Positions 35,781-43,867 of a stretch of 55,709 bases of DNA are shown here, piece by piece. Positions within the stretch are counted from its first letter, which is position 1, and each line of letters starts with the position of its first letter. The DNA is from Candidatus Caenarcanales bacterium (lineage in GTDB: Bacteria; Cyanobacteriota; Vampirovibrionia; LMEP-6097): positions 1 through 55,709 of the forward strand of contig JABSOS010000020.1 in the NCBI GenBank assembly GCA_013216135.1. The letters run 5' to 3'. The notes under the pieces were generated by a model that was not told the origin of the DNA, made no database searches, and was given only the letters and a program-made list of their open reading frames with translations. The position numbers and the translations under genes were made by a program.

Positions 35781-36651
35781 TTATTTTAAAAGTTCAGAGA
35801 GAGTAACAAATTCAAATTCTTGTGAGAGTTCCTGAATCACTTTATCTAAAGTTTTGGCAGTGGCTGGACTATCCCAGGTACGCTCACCGTTATGTTTATT
35901 TTGTCCTACGTGAAGAATAATGATAGAACCACCTTTAGTAGAGTTGGTGATTTTCCGAACAGCTGGTCTATAAGGCTCTTCTGTTCTAAAATTAGCAAAA
36001 TTAAATTTAGATATTAAAACATCACCAATAACAATCTTATAGTTATTCTTTTTTAGTAAACTAGTTGTTCTATTGTTCATTGCTCCCCAGGGTGGACGAA
36101 AATACCAAGTCTTATCATTAGAAAATTTTTGTTTAATCGCAGTTTCGATCCTAGTTTTACTTAGTTCTAGTTGCTGTAAAATTTCCTCGTCTTTATATTT
36201 AGTTATAGCCCTATGTTGGTTAATACCATGTAATTGAATTTCATGTCCGTGTTGATGTGCCTTTCGTAGAACCTCTTTTTCTTTTTCAGTTTGAATCCTG
36301 TCACCTAAAACAAAAAAAAGTGGCTTTAATACTATTTGCATGAAGTGTTTCAAGCACAGCATCCATATAACATTTATCTGCACTGGGTCCATCATCAAAA
36401 GTTAAAGCTATTTTATTAGAGTTCCTATCTCCGTGATGTATAAAGTGTCTGCCCTGAGACCAGCTGAGGAATTGAGAAGCCTTAATAAGAAATCCACCTA
36501 TATCAGGAGTTCTAAAGAATTTAAAATTATTATAGTCGTAATGTTCTCCATAGTCGCAGGTACTTTTATTTGATATATCATTTGCCTGAACTGGGTTTAA
36601 ACAAACTAAAGTAATAACAACTAGGCTATAAACTAAAAATTTGAGCTTCAT
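35781..36651 (-). pseudogene. Polysaccharide deacetylase (NodB domain), frameshifted at a T8 run
   Basis: The first segment (36651 to 36301) has a signal peptide (KFLVYSLVVITLVCLNPVQA) and the NodB start KIALTFDDGPSADKC, ending in IKATFFCFR-stop. The second, in another frame (to 35781), continues with FVLGDRIQTEKEKEVLRKA, HGHEIQLHG, TWYFRPPWGAMN and GSIIILHVG, all standard NodB motifs. The break is at CTTTTTTTTG (36312-36319 on the plus strand as eight A). With seven T the protein reads KATFFVLGDR and is complete at about 289 residues. It would remove acetyl groups from peptidoglycan or an envelope polysaccharide. It may be a real frameshift, a phase-variable tract or a sequencing error. Confidence 0.85.
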
Positions 36652-36720
36652 ATTTTAGCCTATTTTAACAGTAAAATTAAAAGCAAGCACTTAAGCAATA
36701 TACAATCCACGGCAAAACCC

Positions 36721-36743
36721 AAGACGACTGGTCATGTTACAAT
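36721..36743 (+). promoter_or_regulatory. TetR operator-like site and -10 before the tetR gene
   Basis: AAGACGACTGGTCAT at 36721-36735 is identical to 37389-37403 in front of the next operon. Its core GAC-GACTG-GTC is a dyad. TACAAT at 36738-36743 follows directly as a -10, so a bound repressor would cover the promoter. Its place next to the regulator suggests autoregulation. Confidence 0.75.
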
Positions 36744-36759
36744 AAAAACAAATCAATAA

Positions 36760-37344
36760 ATGTCTAAAACAACAAACAAAGAAAAAATACTAGAAGCTGG
36801 ACTCGCACTTATTTACAAAAGAGGCTATAACGCTTCTGGAATTCAAGACATTGCAAATGAAGCAAAGGTACCTAAAGGTTCTTTCTATAATTATTTCAAG
36901 AGCAAAGAAATTTTCACAACAGAAGTCATAAAAGAATATGCAAGAGTAACTTTGCAGTTTTTAAAATCTAGACTTAATACTGGGAAAGGAAAAGCATTAG
37001 CTAGATTAAAAAAAATGCTTAATTACTGGGCAGATACAATGTACAGTGACTATGATGGCTGTGGCTGCCTGGTTGGCAATCTTAGTCAAGAAATGAGTAA
37101 CCAAAGCCAAGAAATAAGAACAGCATTAAGTGAAAACTTTGAAGAGCTTGAAGCTTGCTTTATTAAATGTATCGAAGAAGCTAAACAACAAGAAGAACTT
37201 CCTCAATCAACTCAAAGTCCAAAAAAGATTGGAAGATTTATCTACAATGGCTGGCAAGGAGCCTTAATTAGAGCAAAAGCAGAAGGAAATAATAAGCAAC
37301 TAAAAGAATATATCGATTTTATTTTCAAAGAGGTTCTTAATTAA
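36760..37344 (+). CDS. TetR-family transcriptional regulator
   Basis: 194 residues. Helix-turn-helix at about 8-55: KEKILEAGLALIYKRGYNAS, IQDIANEAKVPKGSFYNYFKSK, the usual TetR recognition helix. The ligand-binding half contains an unusual GCGCLVGN (Cys at about 103 and 105), reminiscent of family members that sense electrophiles or aldehydes through Cys, though this is inference. The ATG is only 17 bases after the -10, so the mRNA leader is about 10 bases. It probably controls itself and the operon 37443-39426 through the shared operator. Confidence 0.93.
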   Translation: MSKTTNKEKILEAGLALIYKRGYNASGIQDIANEAKVPKGSFYNYFKSKEIFTTEVIKEYARVTLQFLKSRLNTGKGKALARLKKMLNYWADTMYSDYDGCGCLVGNLSQEMSNQSQEIRTALSENFEELEACFIKCIEEAKQQEELPQSTQSPKKIGRFIYNGWQGALIRAKAEGNNKQLKEYIDFIFKEVLN

Positions 37345-37388
37345 GTAAACAAGGGAAAGTTAATAAGAGAATTTAACTTCAATTAATT

Positions 37389-37411
37389 AAGACGACTGGT
37401 CATATTATAAT
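37389..37411 (+). promoter_or_regulatory. TetR operator-like site and promoter of the stress operon
   Basis: Second copy of AAGACGACTGGTCAT (37389-37403), followed at once by a consensus TATAAT (37406-37411). The operator occupies the -35/-10 spacer, as at 36721. A good Shine-Dalgarno AAGGAGAG sits just before the ATG at 37443. Confidence 0.8.
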
Positions 37412-37442
37412 TTTCATTTAACAAATTTAGAAGGAGAGAAAA

Positions 37443-38060
37443 ATGAAACACATAGAAGAAACAGAAAGAAAATTTGCCTTACATACTATTGAAAGCGCCC
37501 CTGAAAGATCCAAGAAGGCTATGGAATGGTATCAGAGAAATTTTCAAATGATACCTAACTTAACTAAACTTATGTCAGCATCACCTGCTCTATTAAATTC
37601 ATACTGGGAAACACAATTAAATATACTAGAGCAAGGTTCTTTATCTGCTGAAGAAGTAAATATTGTAGAAACCGTTATTGCACATGAAAATAAATGCCAA
37701 TACTGCGTAGCAGGGCATACAGCATTTTCAAAGAATCCGATATTTAAGAATAAGGAAGAAGATATCGAAGCGATTAGAAATGATAAAGCCTTTACAGATG
37801 AGAAGTTAAATTCTTTACGGGACTTTAGCCTTGCCGTATTAAAACACAAAGGTCGAGTATCCGATGAAGAGTTTGAGGCTTTTATAAAAGCTGGTTATAC
37901 AAGAGCACAAGCACTTGATATAGTTACTTGCATTGCTGCAAAGGTAATGTCTAATTTCGCAAATCAAATAGCTTTAACTCCGATTGATGATGCATTTGCA
38001 CCTCTTGCAGAAGGCTTAGCATATAAAGAGGAAAGAAAAATCCTAACCATTAAATCATAG
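37443..38060 (+). CDS. AhpD/carboxymuconolactone decarboxylase-family protein
   Basis: 205 residues. Carries the redox motif of AhpD-like peroxidase partners: HENKC85-QY-C88-VAG-H92. Helical bundle pattern throughout, with the second conserved block EEFEAFIKAGYTRAQALDIV. Such proteins reduce peroxides or act on electrophilic or thiol-linked substrates; the natural reductant is unknown. A clear Shine-Dalgarno sequence precedes it. First gene of an operon (8 bp to the next) controlled by a TetR operator, which supports an inducible detoxification role. Stop TAG. Confidence 0.88.
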   Translation: MKHIEETERKFALHTIESAPERSKKAMEWYQRNFQMIPNLTKLMSASPALLNSYWETQLNILEQGSLSAEEVNIVETVIAHENKCQYCVAGHTAFSKNPIFKNKEEDIEAIRNDKAFTDEKLNSLRDFSLAVLKHKGRVSDEEFEAFIKAGYTRAQALDIVTCIAAKVMSNFANQIALTPIDDAFAPLAEGLAYKEERKILTIKS

Positions 38061-38067
38061 GAGTAGT

Positions 38068-38790
38068 ATGAAAAATTTCAAATCAATAGTATCTCTTGCT
38101 GAAAAAAGAAAAGGAGGAAAAGAGTTACTCCAGGAACTTTTACCTAAGTTCTTAAGTAAAGCTAAGCTTGCTCAAAAAGGAGATGATAGATTTCTTGCAA
38201 TGATGACTAAAGCAGTTAATCAAGCTGGTTTCAAGTGGAGTGTTATTAATAATAAATGGGCTCAATTTGAAGAAGCTTATTATAATTTTGACATCAAAAA
38301 ATTATCCCTGCTAAAACCTAAAGACTGGCAAAAGTATAGAGAAGACACGAGAGTCGTGAGAAACTGGCAGAAGATCGAAGCCACAATGAAAAACCTTCAT
38401 CTAATAAACAGTATCTCAAAAGACTACGGTAGCTTTGCAAAATTTATAGCGAATTGGTCTGAATCAGATCAAATTGGTTTAATGGACTTCCTGAAGCAAA
38501 ATGGTTCAAGGCTAGGAGGATATACTGCTCAGTGGTTCTTAAGGTATATCGGTAAAGATTGTTTCATAACTACACCTGATGTAATTGAAGCAGTTAAATA
38601 TACAGGAAGAGAAATCACAAAAGGTACAAGCAAAAAAGATTTGAAAATCATCCAAGAAGCTTTCAATGATTGGCATAGTGAATCAGGTTTACCTTACAGT
38701 CATTTAAGCAAAATTGCTGCTTATAGCACGGGAAAAAACTACGACATTGAAAGTATAAAAAAAGAAATGAAAAAACAAAAGGACAATTAA
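38068..38790 (+). CDS. DNA-3-methyladenine glycosylase I (Tag)-like protein
   Basis: 240 residues. The conserved Tag region is recognisable: MTKAVNQAGFKWSVINNKWA, FEEAYYNFDI, then EDTRVVRNWQKIEATMKNLH (compare IIRNRxKIxA) and a following helix-hairpin-like QWFLRYIGKDCFITTPDV. The zinc-binding Cys/His ends of classical Tag are not clearly present and sequence identity looks low, so the enzyme may remove a different damaged base. Co-transcribed with the AhpD-like gene. Together with the next gene it forms a stop-start-linked unit (TAA directly followed by ATG). Confidence 0.72.
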   Translation: MKNFKSIVSLAEKRKGGKELLQELLPKFLSKAKLAQKGDDRFLAMMTKAVNQAGFKWSVINNKWAQFEEAYYNFDIKKLSLLKPKDWQKYREDTRVVRNWQKIEATMKNLHLINSISKDYGSFAKFIANWSESDQIGLMDFLKQNGSRLGGYTAQWFLRYIGKDCFITTPDVIEAVKYTGREITKGTSKKDLKIIQEAFNDWHSESGLPYSHLSKIAAYSTGKNYDIESIKKEMKKQKDN

Positions 38791-39426
38791 ATGAAATACA
38801 AAACAAATAAAATCACATTACTACTAGCAGCTTTACTATTACTAACAACACTTACAGTAGATGCAAGTAGCTATAAATATACCTCAAACTTTAATAATGA
38901 AGCACAAATAATTGGCGACTATAACCTTGATGATTATAACTCTGCAAAACTTAGAGTTGTTCAACAAGCATGGATTAACCTTCCTCCTGAAGAGGCCTTA
39001 GTTTTAGTTTCCAATGAATTACCAAAATGGATTGATGTCATAGAAGATGTCAAGTGGGATAACTCAAAAGCACATGTCCAAAACCAGATCAGTAAAAGCT
39101 CTGAAAGAACTTGCAGAATTGGTAATAAAATTGCAGTTGAGGATATAAGGATTTGGGACGATCAAGATGATGATTTAAAGCTTTACGCATACTCTCTTAA
39201 TGAAGAAAAATCTACGACCCCATTTCCAATAAAAAATTACTTTGGAGTTTTAATTATTGAAAGAAAAGCTGATAATACTTCTTTAATTACGCAAAGAGCT
39301 TATTTTGATAAAAAATTCCATATAATGGCTCCGTTTATTTCAACGATGATGAAATTTAAAATTTTCAAGCCAGCTTTTAAGAAATTAGCTGAAGACTATA
39401 ACGGCAAATATATTATAGGTAGCTGA
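38791..39426 (+). CDS. Exported SRPBCC/START-like protein
   Basis: 211 residues with a signal peptide (KITLLLAALLLLTTLTVDA, cleavage near SSYKY). The mature part has the SRPBCC layout: a beta strand leading into LPPEEALVLVSNELPKWIDVIED, alternating strands with GNKIAVEDIRIWDD, and a long C-terminal helix (APFISTMMKFKIFKPAFKKL). Proteins of this fold bind hydrophobic ligands in a cavity; no catalytic residue can be named. The start directly follows the stop of the glycosylase gene. Ends with TGA, the only TGA terminus noted in the window. Confidence 0.65.
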   Translation: MKYKTNKITLLLAALLLLTTLTVDASSYKYTSNFNNEAQIIGDYNLDDYNSAKLRVVQQAWINLPPEEALVLVSNELPKWIDVIEDVKWDNSKAHVQNQISKSSERTCRIGNKIAVEDIRIWDDQDDDLKLYAYSLNEEKSTTPFPIKNYFGVLIIERKADNTSLITQRAYFDKKFHIMAPFISTMMKFKIFKPAFKKLAEDYNGKYIIGS

Positions 39427-39459
39427 TTTTAAGACTGGTAACTTATTTGAAATCGCTTT

Positions 39460-39508
39460 CTGAGTGATATTGTCATTAGATGAATAAAGCTTATGAATTA
39501 TCACTCAG
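39460..39508. terminator. Hairpin between convergent genes
   Basis: CTGAGTGATA (39460-39469) and its exact complement TATCACTCAG (39499-39508) enclose a 29-base loop, between the stress operon and the convergent GST gene. No strong T-run. Confidence 0.5.
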
Positions 39509-39530
39509 ATAGCAGCCTATAAAAGCAATA

Positions 39531-40142
39531 CTATAGTGAAATCCCTTCAAACTCCATAACCTTTTTCACAGCCGAACGCTCAGAAATACGTTTTTGATAC
39601 TCAACCAAAACAGACCACTTATTTAGATCTAAACCTACACCTTTATGCCAACGTAAAACTGTAAACATATAAGCATCAGCAACAGTGAACTTATCACAGG
39701 CAAGATATTCTTTATCTGCTAAATGATCAGAAACATAGCTATAAGCTTTTTTAACTTTATCGATGAAAACCTCTTTGGCTTGATCACCCACTAAGTCTGC
39801 ACGAAATATAGGCCAATGCGCCTTATGAACCTCTGAAGTAATATAGTTCAACCACTCTTGAACTTGAGCACGGTCTATAGTTCCTACAGCTGGAATTAAG
39901 TTTGACTCTGGTTTATTATCAGCAAGATATTGAACAATAGCGACTCCTTCAGAAAGAACTTGACCATCACCTAACTCTAGGTAAGGCACAGCACCTTTTT
40001 CATTAATAGCGTAGTAATCCTTTCCAGACTCAGTAGTGTGCTCTCTTAAATTCACCTTTTCTAGATCATAGTCATAGCCAGCTTCACATAAAACAATATG
40101 TGGAGATAGTGAACATGTACCAGGTGTGTAATATAGTTTCAT
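39531..40142 (-). CDS. Glutathione S-transferase, beta class-like
   Basis: 203 residues. Thioredoxin-like half with KLYYTPGTC10SLSPHI (Cys10 and Ser11 as in bacterial beta-class GstA), KGAVPYLEL and DGQVLSEGVAIVQYLAD for glutathione binding. The all-helical C-terminal half has the N-capping motif FTVADAYMF. Conjugates electrophiles or binds mixed disulfides. AGGAAAAACAA precedes the ATG. Glutathione synthesis is common in the cyanobacterial lineage. It converges with the TetR-controlled operon and fits its detoxification theme. Confidence 0.92.
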   Translation of the reverse strand: MKLYYTPGTCSLSPHIVLCEAGYDYDLEKVNLREHTTESGKDYYAINEKGAVPYLELGDGQVLSEGVAIVQYLADNKPESNLIPAVGTIDRAQVQEWLNYITSEVHKAHWPIFRADLVGDQAKEVFIDKVKKAYSYVSDHLADKEYLACDKFTVADAYMFTVLRWHKGVGLDLNKWSVLVEYQKRISERSAVKKVMEFEGISL

Positions 40143-40270
40143 TTGTTTTTCCTTTTTTCTTATTTATCTTTCTCTACCAATCTTAAATTATTGCAAGATT
40201 AAAGAAAATAACCAAAATTGGAACTCTTTATTGCAGAAATTGCAACAATCAAATTATTAAGCTGAGAGTT

Positions 40271-41017
40271 TTAAAACTCTTGAGCAGTAGGACGTATAAC
40301 AATTTCATTTACATCTACATCCTCAGGCTGTTCAATAGCAAAAGCTACTGTACGAGCAATCGAGTCAGCAGGTATCGCAAAATTATCATAAAAATCTTTA
40401 ATAGATGCAGAGCTAGCTTCATGAGTAGTACAGTGCTTCAGTTCGGAATCAACAACTCCAGGTTCAATACAAGTAGTACGAATCTTACCACCAATTTCAT
40501 GGCGTAATCCTTCACTAATAGCGCGTACTGCAAATTTAGTACCACTGTAAACCGTTCCACCAGGACTAAATACTTTAACACCAGCTACAGAAGACATATT
40601 TATAAAATGTCCGCTTTCTTGTTTCTGAAAGATTGGTAAAGCTGCTGCAATACCATAAAGAACGCCTTTGATATTTACATCAATCATCTTATCCCACTCT
40701 TCGACTCTAAGTTCAGCCATGGGAGCTATTGGCATTATACCTGCATTATTTACAATGACATCGATACAACCATAGGTTTCAACAGCTTTGTTAACAAGAT
40801 TTTCGACATCACTTTTACTTAAAACATCTGTAGTTAAGTATATGGCTTCACCACCATTTGCTTTTATATCATTAGCTATAGCTTTTAGTTTTTCTTCACG
40901 TCTAGCACCAAGTGTAACTTTAGCTCCTAGAGTTGCTAAATAGCGTGCTGTTGCTTCACCTAAACCACTACTTGCTCCTGTGATTACAACTACTTTATCT
41001 TTAATATTTTTACTCAT
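40271..41017 (-). CDS. Short-chain dehydrogenase/reductase
   Basis: About 248 residues from MSKNIKDKV; two more in-frame ATGs lie upstream (to 41035). Classical SDR: VVITGASSGLGEATAR for the nucleotide, NNAGIMP, the catalytic Ser in MSSVAGVK, and YSGTKFA with the Tyr-x-x-x-Lys pair. GARRE after beta-2 suggests NADP(H). Closest in feel to the YdfG/NAD(P)-dependent alcohol or aldehyde-reducing subgroup; the substrate is unknown. It precedes the GST gene by 128 bp on the same strand. That gap contains TTGCA direct repeats but no clear operator. Confidence 0.92.
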   Translation of the reverse strand: MSKNIKDKVVVITGASSGLGEATARYLATLGAKVTLGARREEKLKAIANDIKANGGEAIYLTTDVLSKSDVENLVNKAVETYGCIDVIVNNAGIMPIAPMAELRVEEWDKMIDVNIKGVLYGIAAALPIFQKQESGHFINMSSVAGVKVFSPGGTVYSGTKFAVRAISEGLRHEIGGKIRTTCIEPGVVDSELKHCTTHEASSASIKDFYDNFAIPADSIARTVAFAIEQPEDVDVNEIVIRPTAQEF

Positions 41018-41060
41018 ATTCATACTTATTATCATTGTAAAGTAGAAATGAGTAATTCAC

Positions 41061-41384
41061 TTAAGAAAAATAAGTTACTCTAGCAACTGAAACCTCAGAA
41101 ACAAACAAAACCCCAGGTTTTCCTTTAAATAATACCTCCAGCCCCTCAGCCACACGCGCAATCACATCCTCTGGTGCAACTGCTATTATCATCACAAAAC
41201 TAGACTTATCATTAAAGAACATCTGTCCTTGATGGTGTCCATAATGTCCAAACCCTGAAATATTAGGAATCACAGTGTAACCTGTGATTCCTTCATCTTT
41301 CATCATATTCGAAACAGTGTCTTGGTCTTCACCTGAGATTACAACCTCAAGCTTAAACATTTCATTTAATTCAAATTCACTCAT
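41061..41384 (-). CDS. PII-like protein of the DAB bicarbonate locus
   Basis: 107 residues with the PII core pattern: FKLEVVISGEDQDTVSNMMK for the first strand-helix, GITGYTVIPNISGFG, and GVLFVSEVSVARVTYF at the end. The loop GHYGHHQGQMFF is short and His-rich, unlike the uridylylated T-loop of GlnB. PII-like proteins are known beside inorganic-carbon transporters (SbtB, CPII), and homologues occur with dabA/dabB. It lies 11 bp after dabA, so a regulatory role in the complex is a fair inference. Confidence 0.82.
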   Translation of the reverse strand: MSEFELNEMFKLEVVISGEDQDTVSNMMKDEGITGYTVIPNISGFGHYGHHQGQMFFNDKSSFVMIIAVAPEDVIARVAEGLEVLFKGKPGVLFVSEVSVARVTYFS

Positions 41385-41395
41385 AATATTAGTTC

Positions 41396-43867
41396 TTAGT
41401 TAATTGTAATAATTTTGTTCTCGATTGGACAAATTACTTTTAAATATAACCAATTTCTAGTAAATAAGTTTTTCAAATTACTATGCTTCTCTAAAATCTC
41501 TTCCACTCTAGCTAGAGGTGCTTGGATATAGACACATAATCTTTGTGGATTATATAGAAGAGTTTCATCATCTTTAAATATCGATTGAAGAGTTAAGCCT
41601 GTCTGCAAGTCACTTGAGTTACCTTGAAGTACCCCGAAGTCACCGACAACATTATGGGTAATCTTACTTCCACTACCGAAGTTAACATTATCCATACTAG
41701 AGAAGTAATACTGACCATTAATACACTGAGTAACAACCATCGGTGCGCACATGATAGTCTCTAGTGCTGAACCATCGTTATCACCTTCCCAGTCATAAGA
41801 GTGCATGAATACTCTGTTTCTTAGATCAGAACCTTTAAGTAAATCTCTTGCACCTATGAAGAAAGCGATGTTACCAGTAAGTCCCCATTCAGGTCTTGTC
41901 TCTGACCAGTCTTGAGACTTGAATATGATTTTATCGTGATCGATTTCATCAACACCAAGCTCTCTTGAGTTTACAGATTCAGTGTGAAGTTTCTTGTTAA
42001 CCTTCGCTGAAACATTTGTAAGTTCACGACTTTCTCTATTGATAGTAGCTGCGATACCTAGTTTAGACTTAAGCATATCGATACGCTTACGCTTCTCTGG
42101 ATCAACGATATCAATATCATAGATCTCAATTTCATCAGTAGTCGTATCGTGCTCAGCACCTAAGAAAACAGTATTCTCTGGAATGTGGATACCATTGTTA
42201 GCGATTTCTTTTCTAATCTCAGGATTATTAAGAATCTTTGCTACCGCTTTAGCGTTATCACCACCATGCTGACCAGCACAAGCTCCACAGTCAAGAGCAG
42301 CTGCGTAAGGGTTATTCTCAGTAGTACTTCCATGACCAGTAAAGATTACAAATTCAGAGAAGTTTTTGGTGAGACCCATTAATTTAAGTGCAGTCTCAGA
42401 GAAGTAAACTTGCTCCTGCAAAGTTAAACCACTTGGGTTACTAGCACTTAAATCTACATTTGCATCAAAGTAGACTTTATCCTTAGAGTCTTTGTTATCC
42501 TTGAATAAAACCTTCATCTTAGAGAAGAAAGTTTTAGACAGCATCATAGCCATATAAAGGACACCAGCGGCTTCAGCAAAGATAAAAGAAGTACCAACAT
42601 TCGACTTTAAAGACTTATAGGTTTTTGTTAATAAGTCATTGACTGACTTTGAGAATTGGAAGTCAGAAAACTTATCTAAAGTCTTCGGGTGAACCATTTC
42701 TTCAATCTTATGTACTGGCTTAATTAGAACTGGACAAGTATCTTCAGCAAACTCTTCGTCATATTTTTTATAACTTACTGGTAAACCAAAGAAACCTGCT
42801 GCACCTAAAGTTTCAACATTAGATACAGATTCTATCGACCTTCTAATTCCTTCAGAACGAACATCCATACAGAAAATCATCTGAGCAAGACTCTTATCAA
42901 CAGCCTGATTATTAGTTTGACCTGCGAGGTTTGACTCGATAATATCTGTTAATTGTTTCTGGTAAGTTCTTTCAAGAGCTTCTTGGTAAACATGAACAGG
43001 AATTTCACCTTCTTTTTCTTTACTAGTGATAATACCAGTAAATTCTTCTTTAGGAACATAAGACTTGAACATCTTCAAGAAGACAATCTCTAAATGTAAT
43101 CTTACAGCTAAGTACTCAAGTAAGTTTACATCATACTTAAAGTGATCCCAGTGTTCATGACCTTCACGCCATTTAATATATGAAGCCCAGCCAGGTAAAG
43201 AACTTAGACTTAATCTTAGATACTCAAGCCTATCATCTTCCTCAATACCTAAAACAGTGAGTGCTAGGCTTAAAGACTCCTCTGGACTTTCTGGAAGAGA
43301 ACCAAGCCAAGATTTCAGCTTAGAATCACCTGAAAATTTAGGATCGTGAAGAATAAGGTTCTTCCAAACATAGTAGAAACCTTTATCACGCTGTGGCATT
43401 CCCCAGATAGACTCAGTCTCATCTAAAAAGCCTGCACAAAATTGATTAGTGTAGTTATTTACCTGATCTAAAGTATCTCCAGCACTACGAAGAGAAATCG
43501 CAGGAGCTAAAATTTGCACTTCAGGCATATCTAATTTATCTTTTTCATACTGCTTAATTAAAGAGTTTAATATCTCACGATCAATCTCACCATCAGCAAC
43601 AAGCTTTTCGTATTGTTCTCTACCTTGAAAGCATTTAGCTTTAAAGTATCTTTCGATAAGCTTTGTAGCCTTTAAGAAATCATGCTCTTCAAAACCTTTA
43701 GTTGGGTTGTCAGCGATGAAGTTCTTTAATGGTGGTGCAGTGTTGACTATTGAAGCTGCGTTTGCAACTAAAGCCTTAACTACTGATTTATTAACTGATG
43801 AATTTGATTTGAATTTTTTACGCTCTTTTCTTTTAGCGGTATCCAATCTTTCTAATGTAATTTCCAT
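41396..43867 (-). CDS. dabA: DabA, catalytic subunit of the DAB inorganic-carbon pump (DUF2309)
   Basis: Zinc protein of beta-carbonic-anhydrase type which, with DabB, converts CO2 to bicarbonate vectorially using the proton or cation gradient. 823 residues, the expected size. The four active-site residues known from Halothiobacillus DabA (Cys, Asp, His, Cys) are present with the right spacing: C333 and D335 in MIFCMDVRSEG, H512 in FTGHGST and C527 in DCGACAG. It overlaps the dabB stop by one base (TAATG). A cytosolic bicarbonate supply is expected for carboxylases; no RuBisCO or carboxysome gene is in the window. Confidence 0.93.
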   Translation of the reverse strand: MEITLERLDTAKRKERKKFKSNSSVNKSVVKALVANAASIVNTAPPLKNFIADNPTKGFEEHDFLKATKLIERYFKAKCFQGREQYEKLVADGEIDREILNSLIKQYEKDKLDMPEVQILAPAISLRSAGDTLDQVNNYTNQFCAGFLDETESIWGMPQRDKGFYYVWKNLILHDPKFSGDSKLKSWLGSLPESPEESLSLALTVLGIEEDDRLEYLRLSLSSLPGWASYIKWREGHEHWDHFKYDVNLLEYLAVRLHLEIVFLKMFKSYVPKEEFTGIITSKEKEGEIPVHVYQEALERTYQKQLTDIIESNLAGQTNNQAVDKSLAQMIFCMDVRSEGIRRSIESVSNVETLGAAGFFGLPVSYKKYDEEFAEDTCPVLIKPVHKIEEMVHPKTLDKFSDFQFSKSVNDLLTKTYKSLKSNVGTSFIFAEAAGVLYMAMMLSKTFFSKMKVLFKDNKDSKDKVYFDANVDLSASNPSGLTLQEQVYFSETALKLMGLTKNFSEFVIFTGHGSTTENNPYAAALDCGACAGQHGGDNAKAVAKILNNPEIRKEIANNGIHIPENTVFLGAEHDTTTDEIEIYDIDIVDPEKRKRIDMLKSKLGIAATINRESRELTNVSAKVNKKLHTESVNSRELGVDEIDHDKIIFKSQDWSETRPEWGLTGNIAFFIGARDLLKGSDLRNRVFMHSYDWEGDNDGSALETIMCAPMVVTQCINGQYYFSSMDNVNFGSGSKITHNVVGDFGVLQGNSSDLQTGLTLQSIFKDDETLLYNPQRLCVYIQAPLARVEEILEKHSNLKNLFTRNWLYLKVICPIENKIITIN

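Noticed and set aside
40143..40270. TTGCA direct repeats between GST and SDR as a second regulator site
   Set aside because: The spacing is irregular and the repeats resemble ordinary AT-rich sequence; there is no match to the TetR operator.
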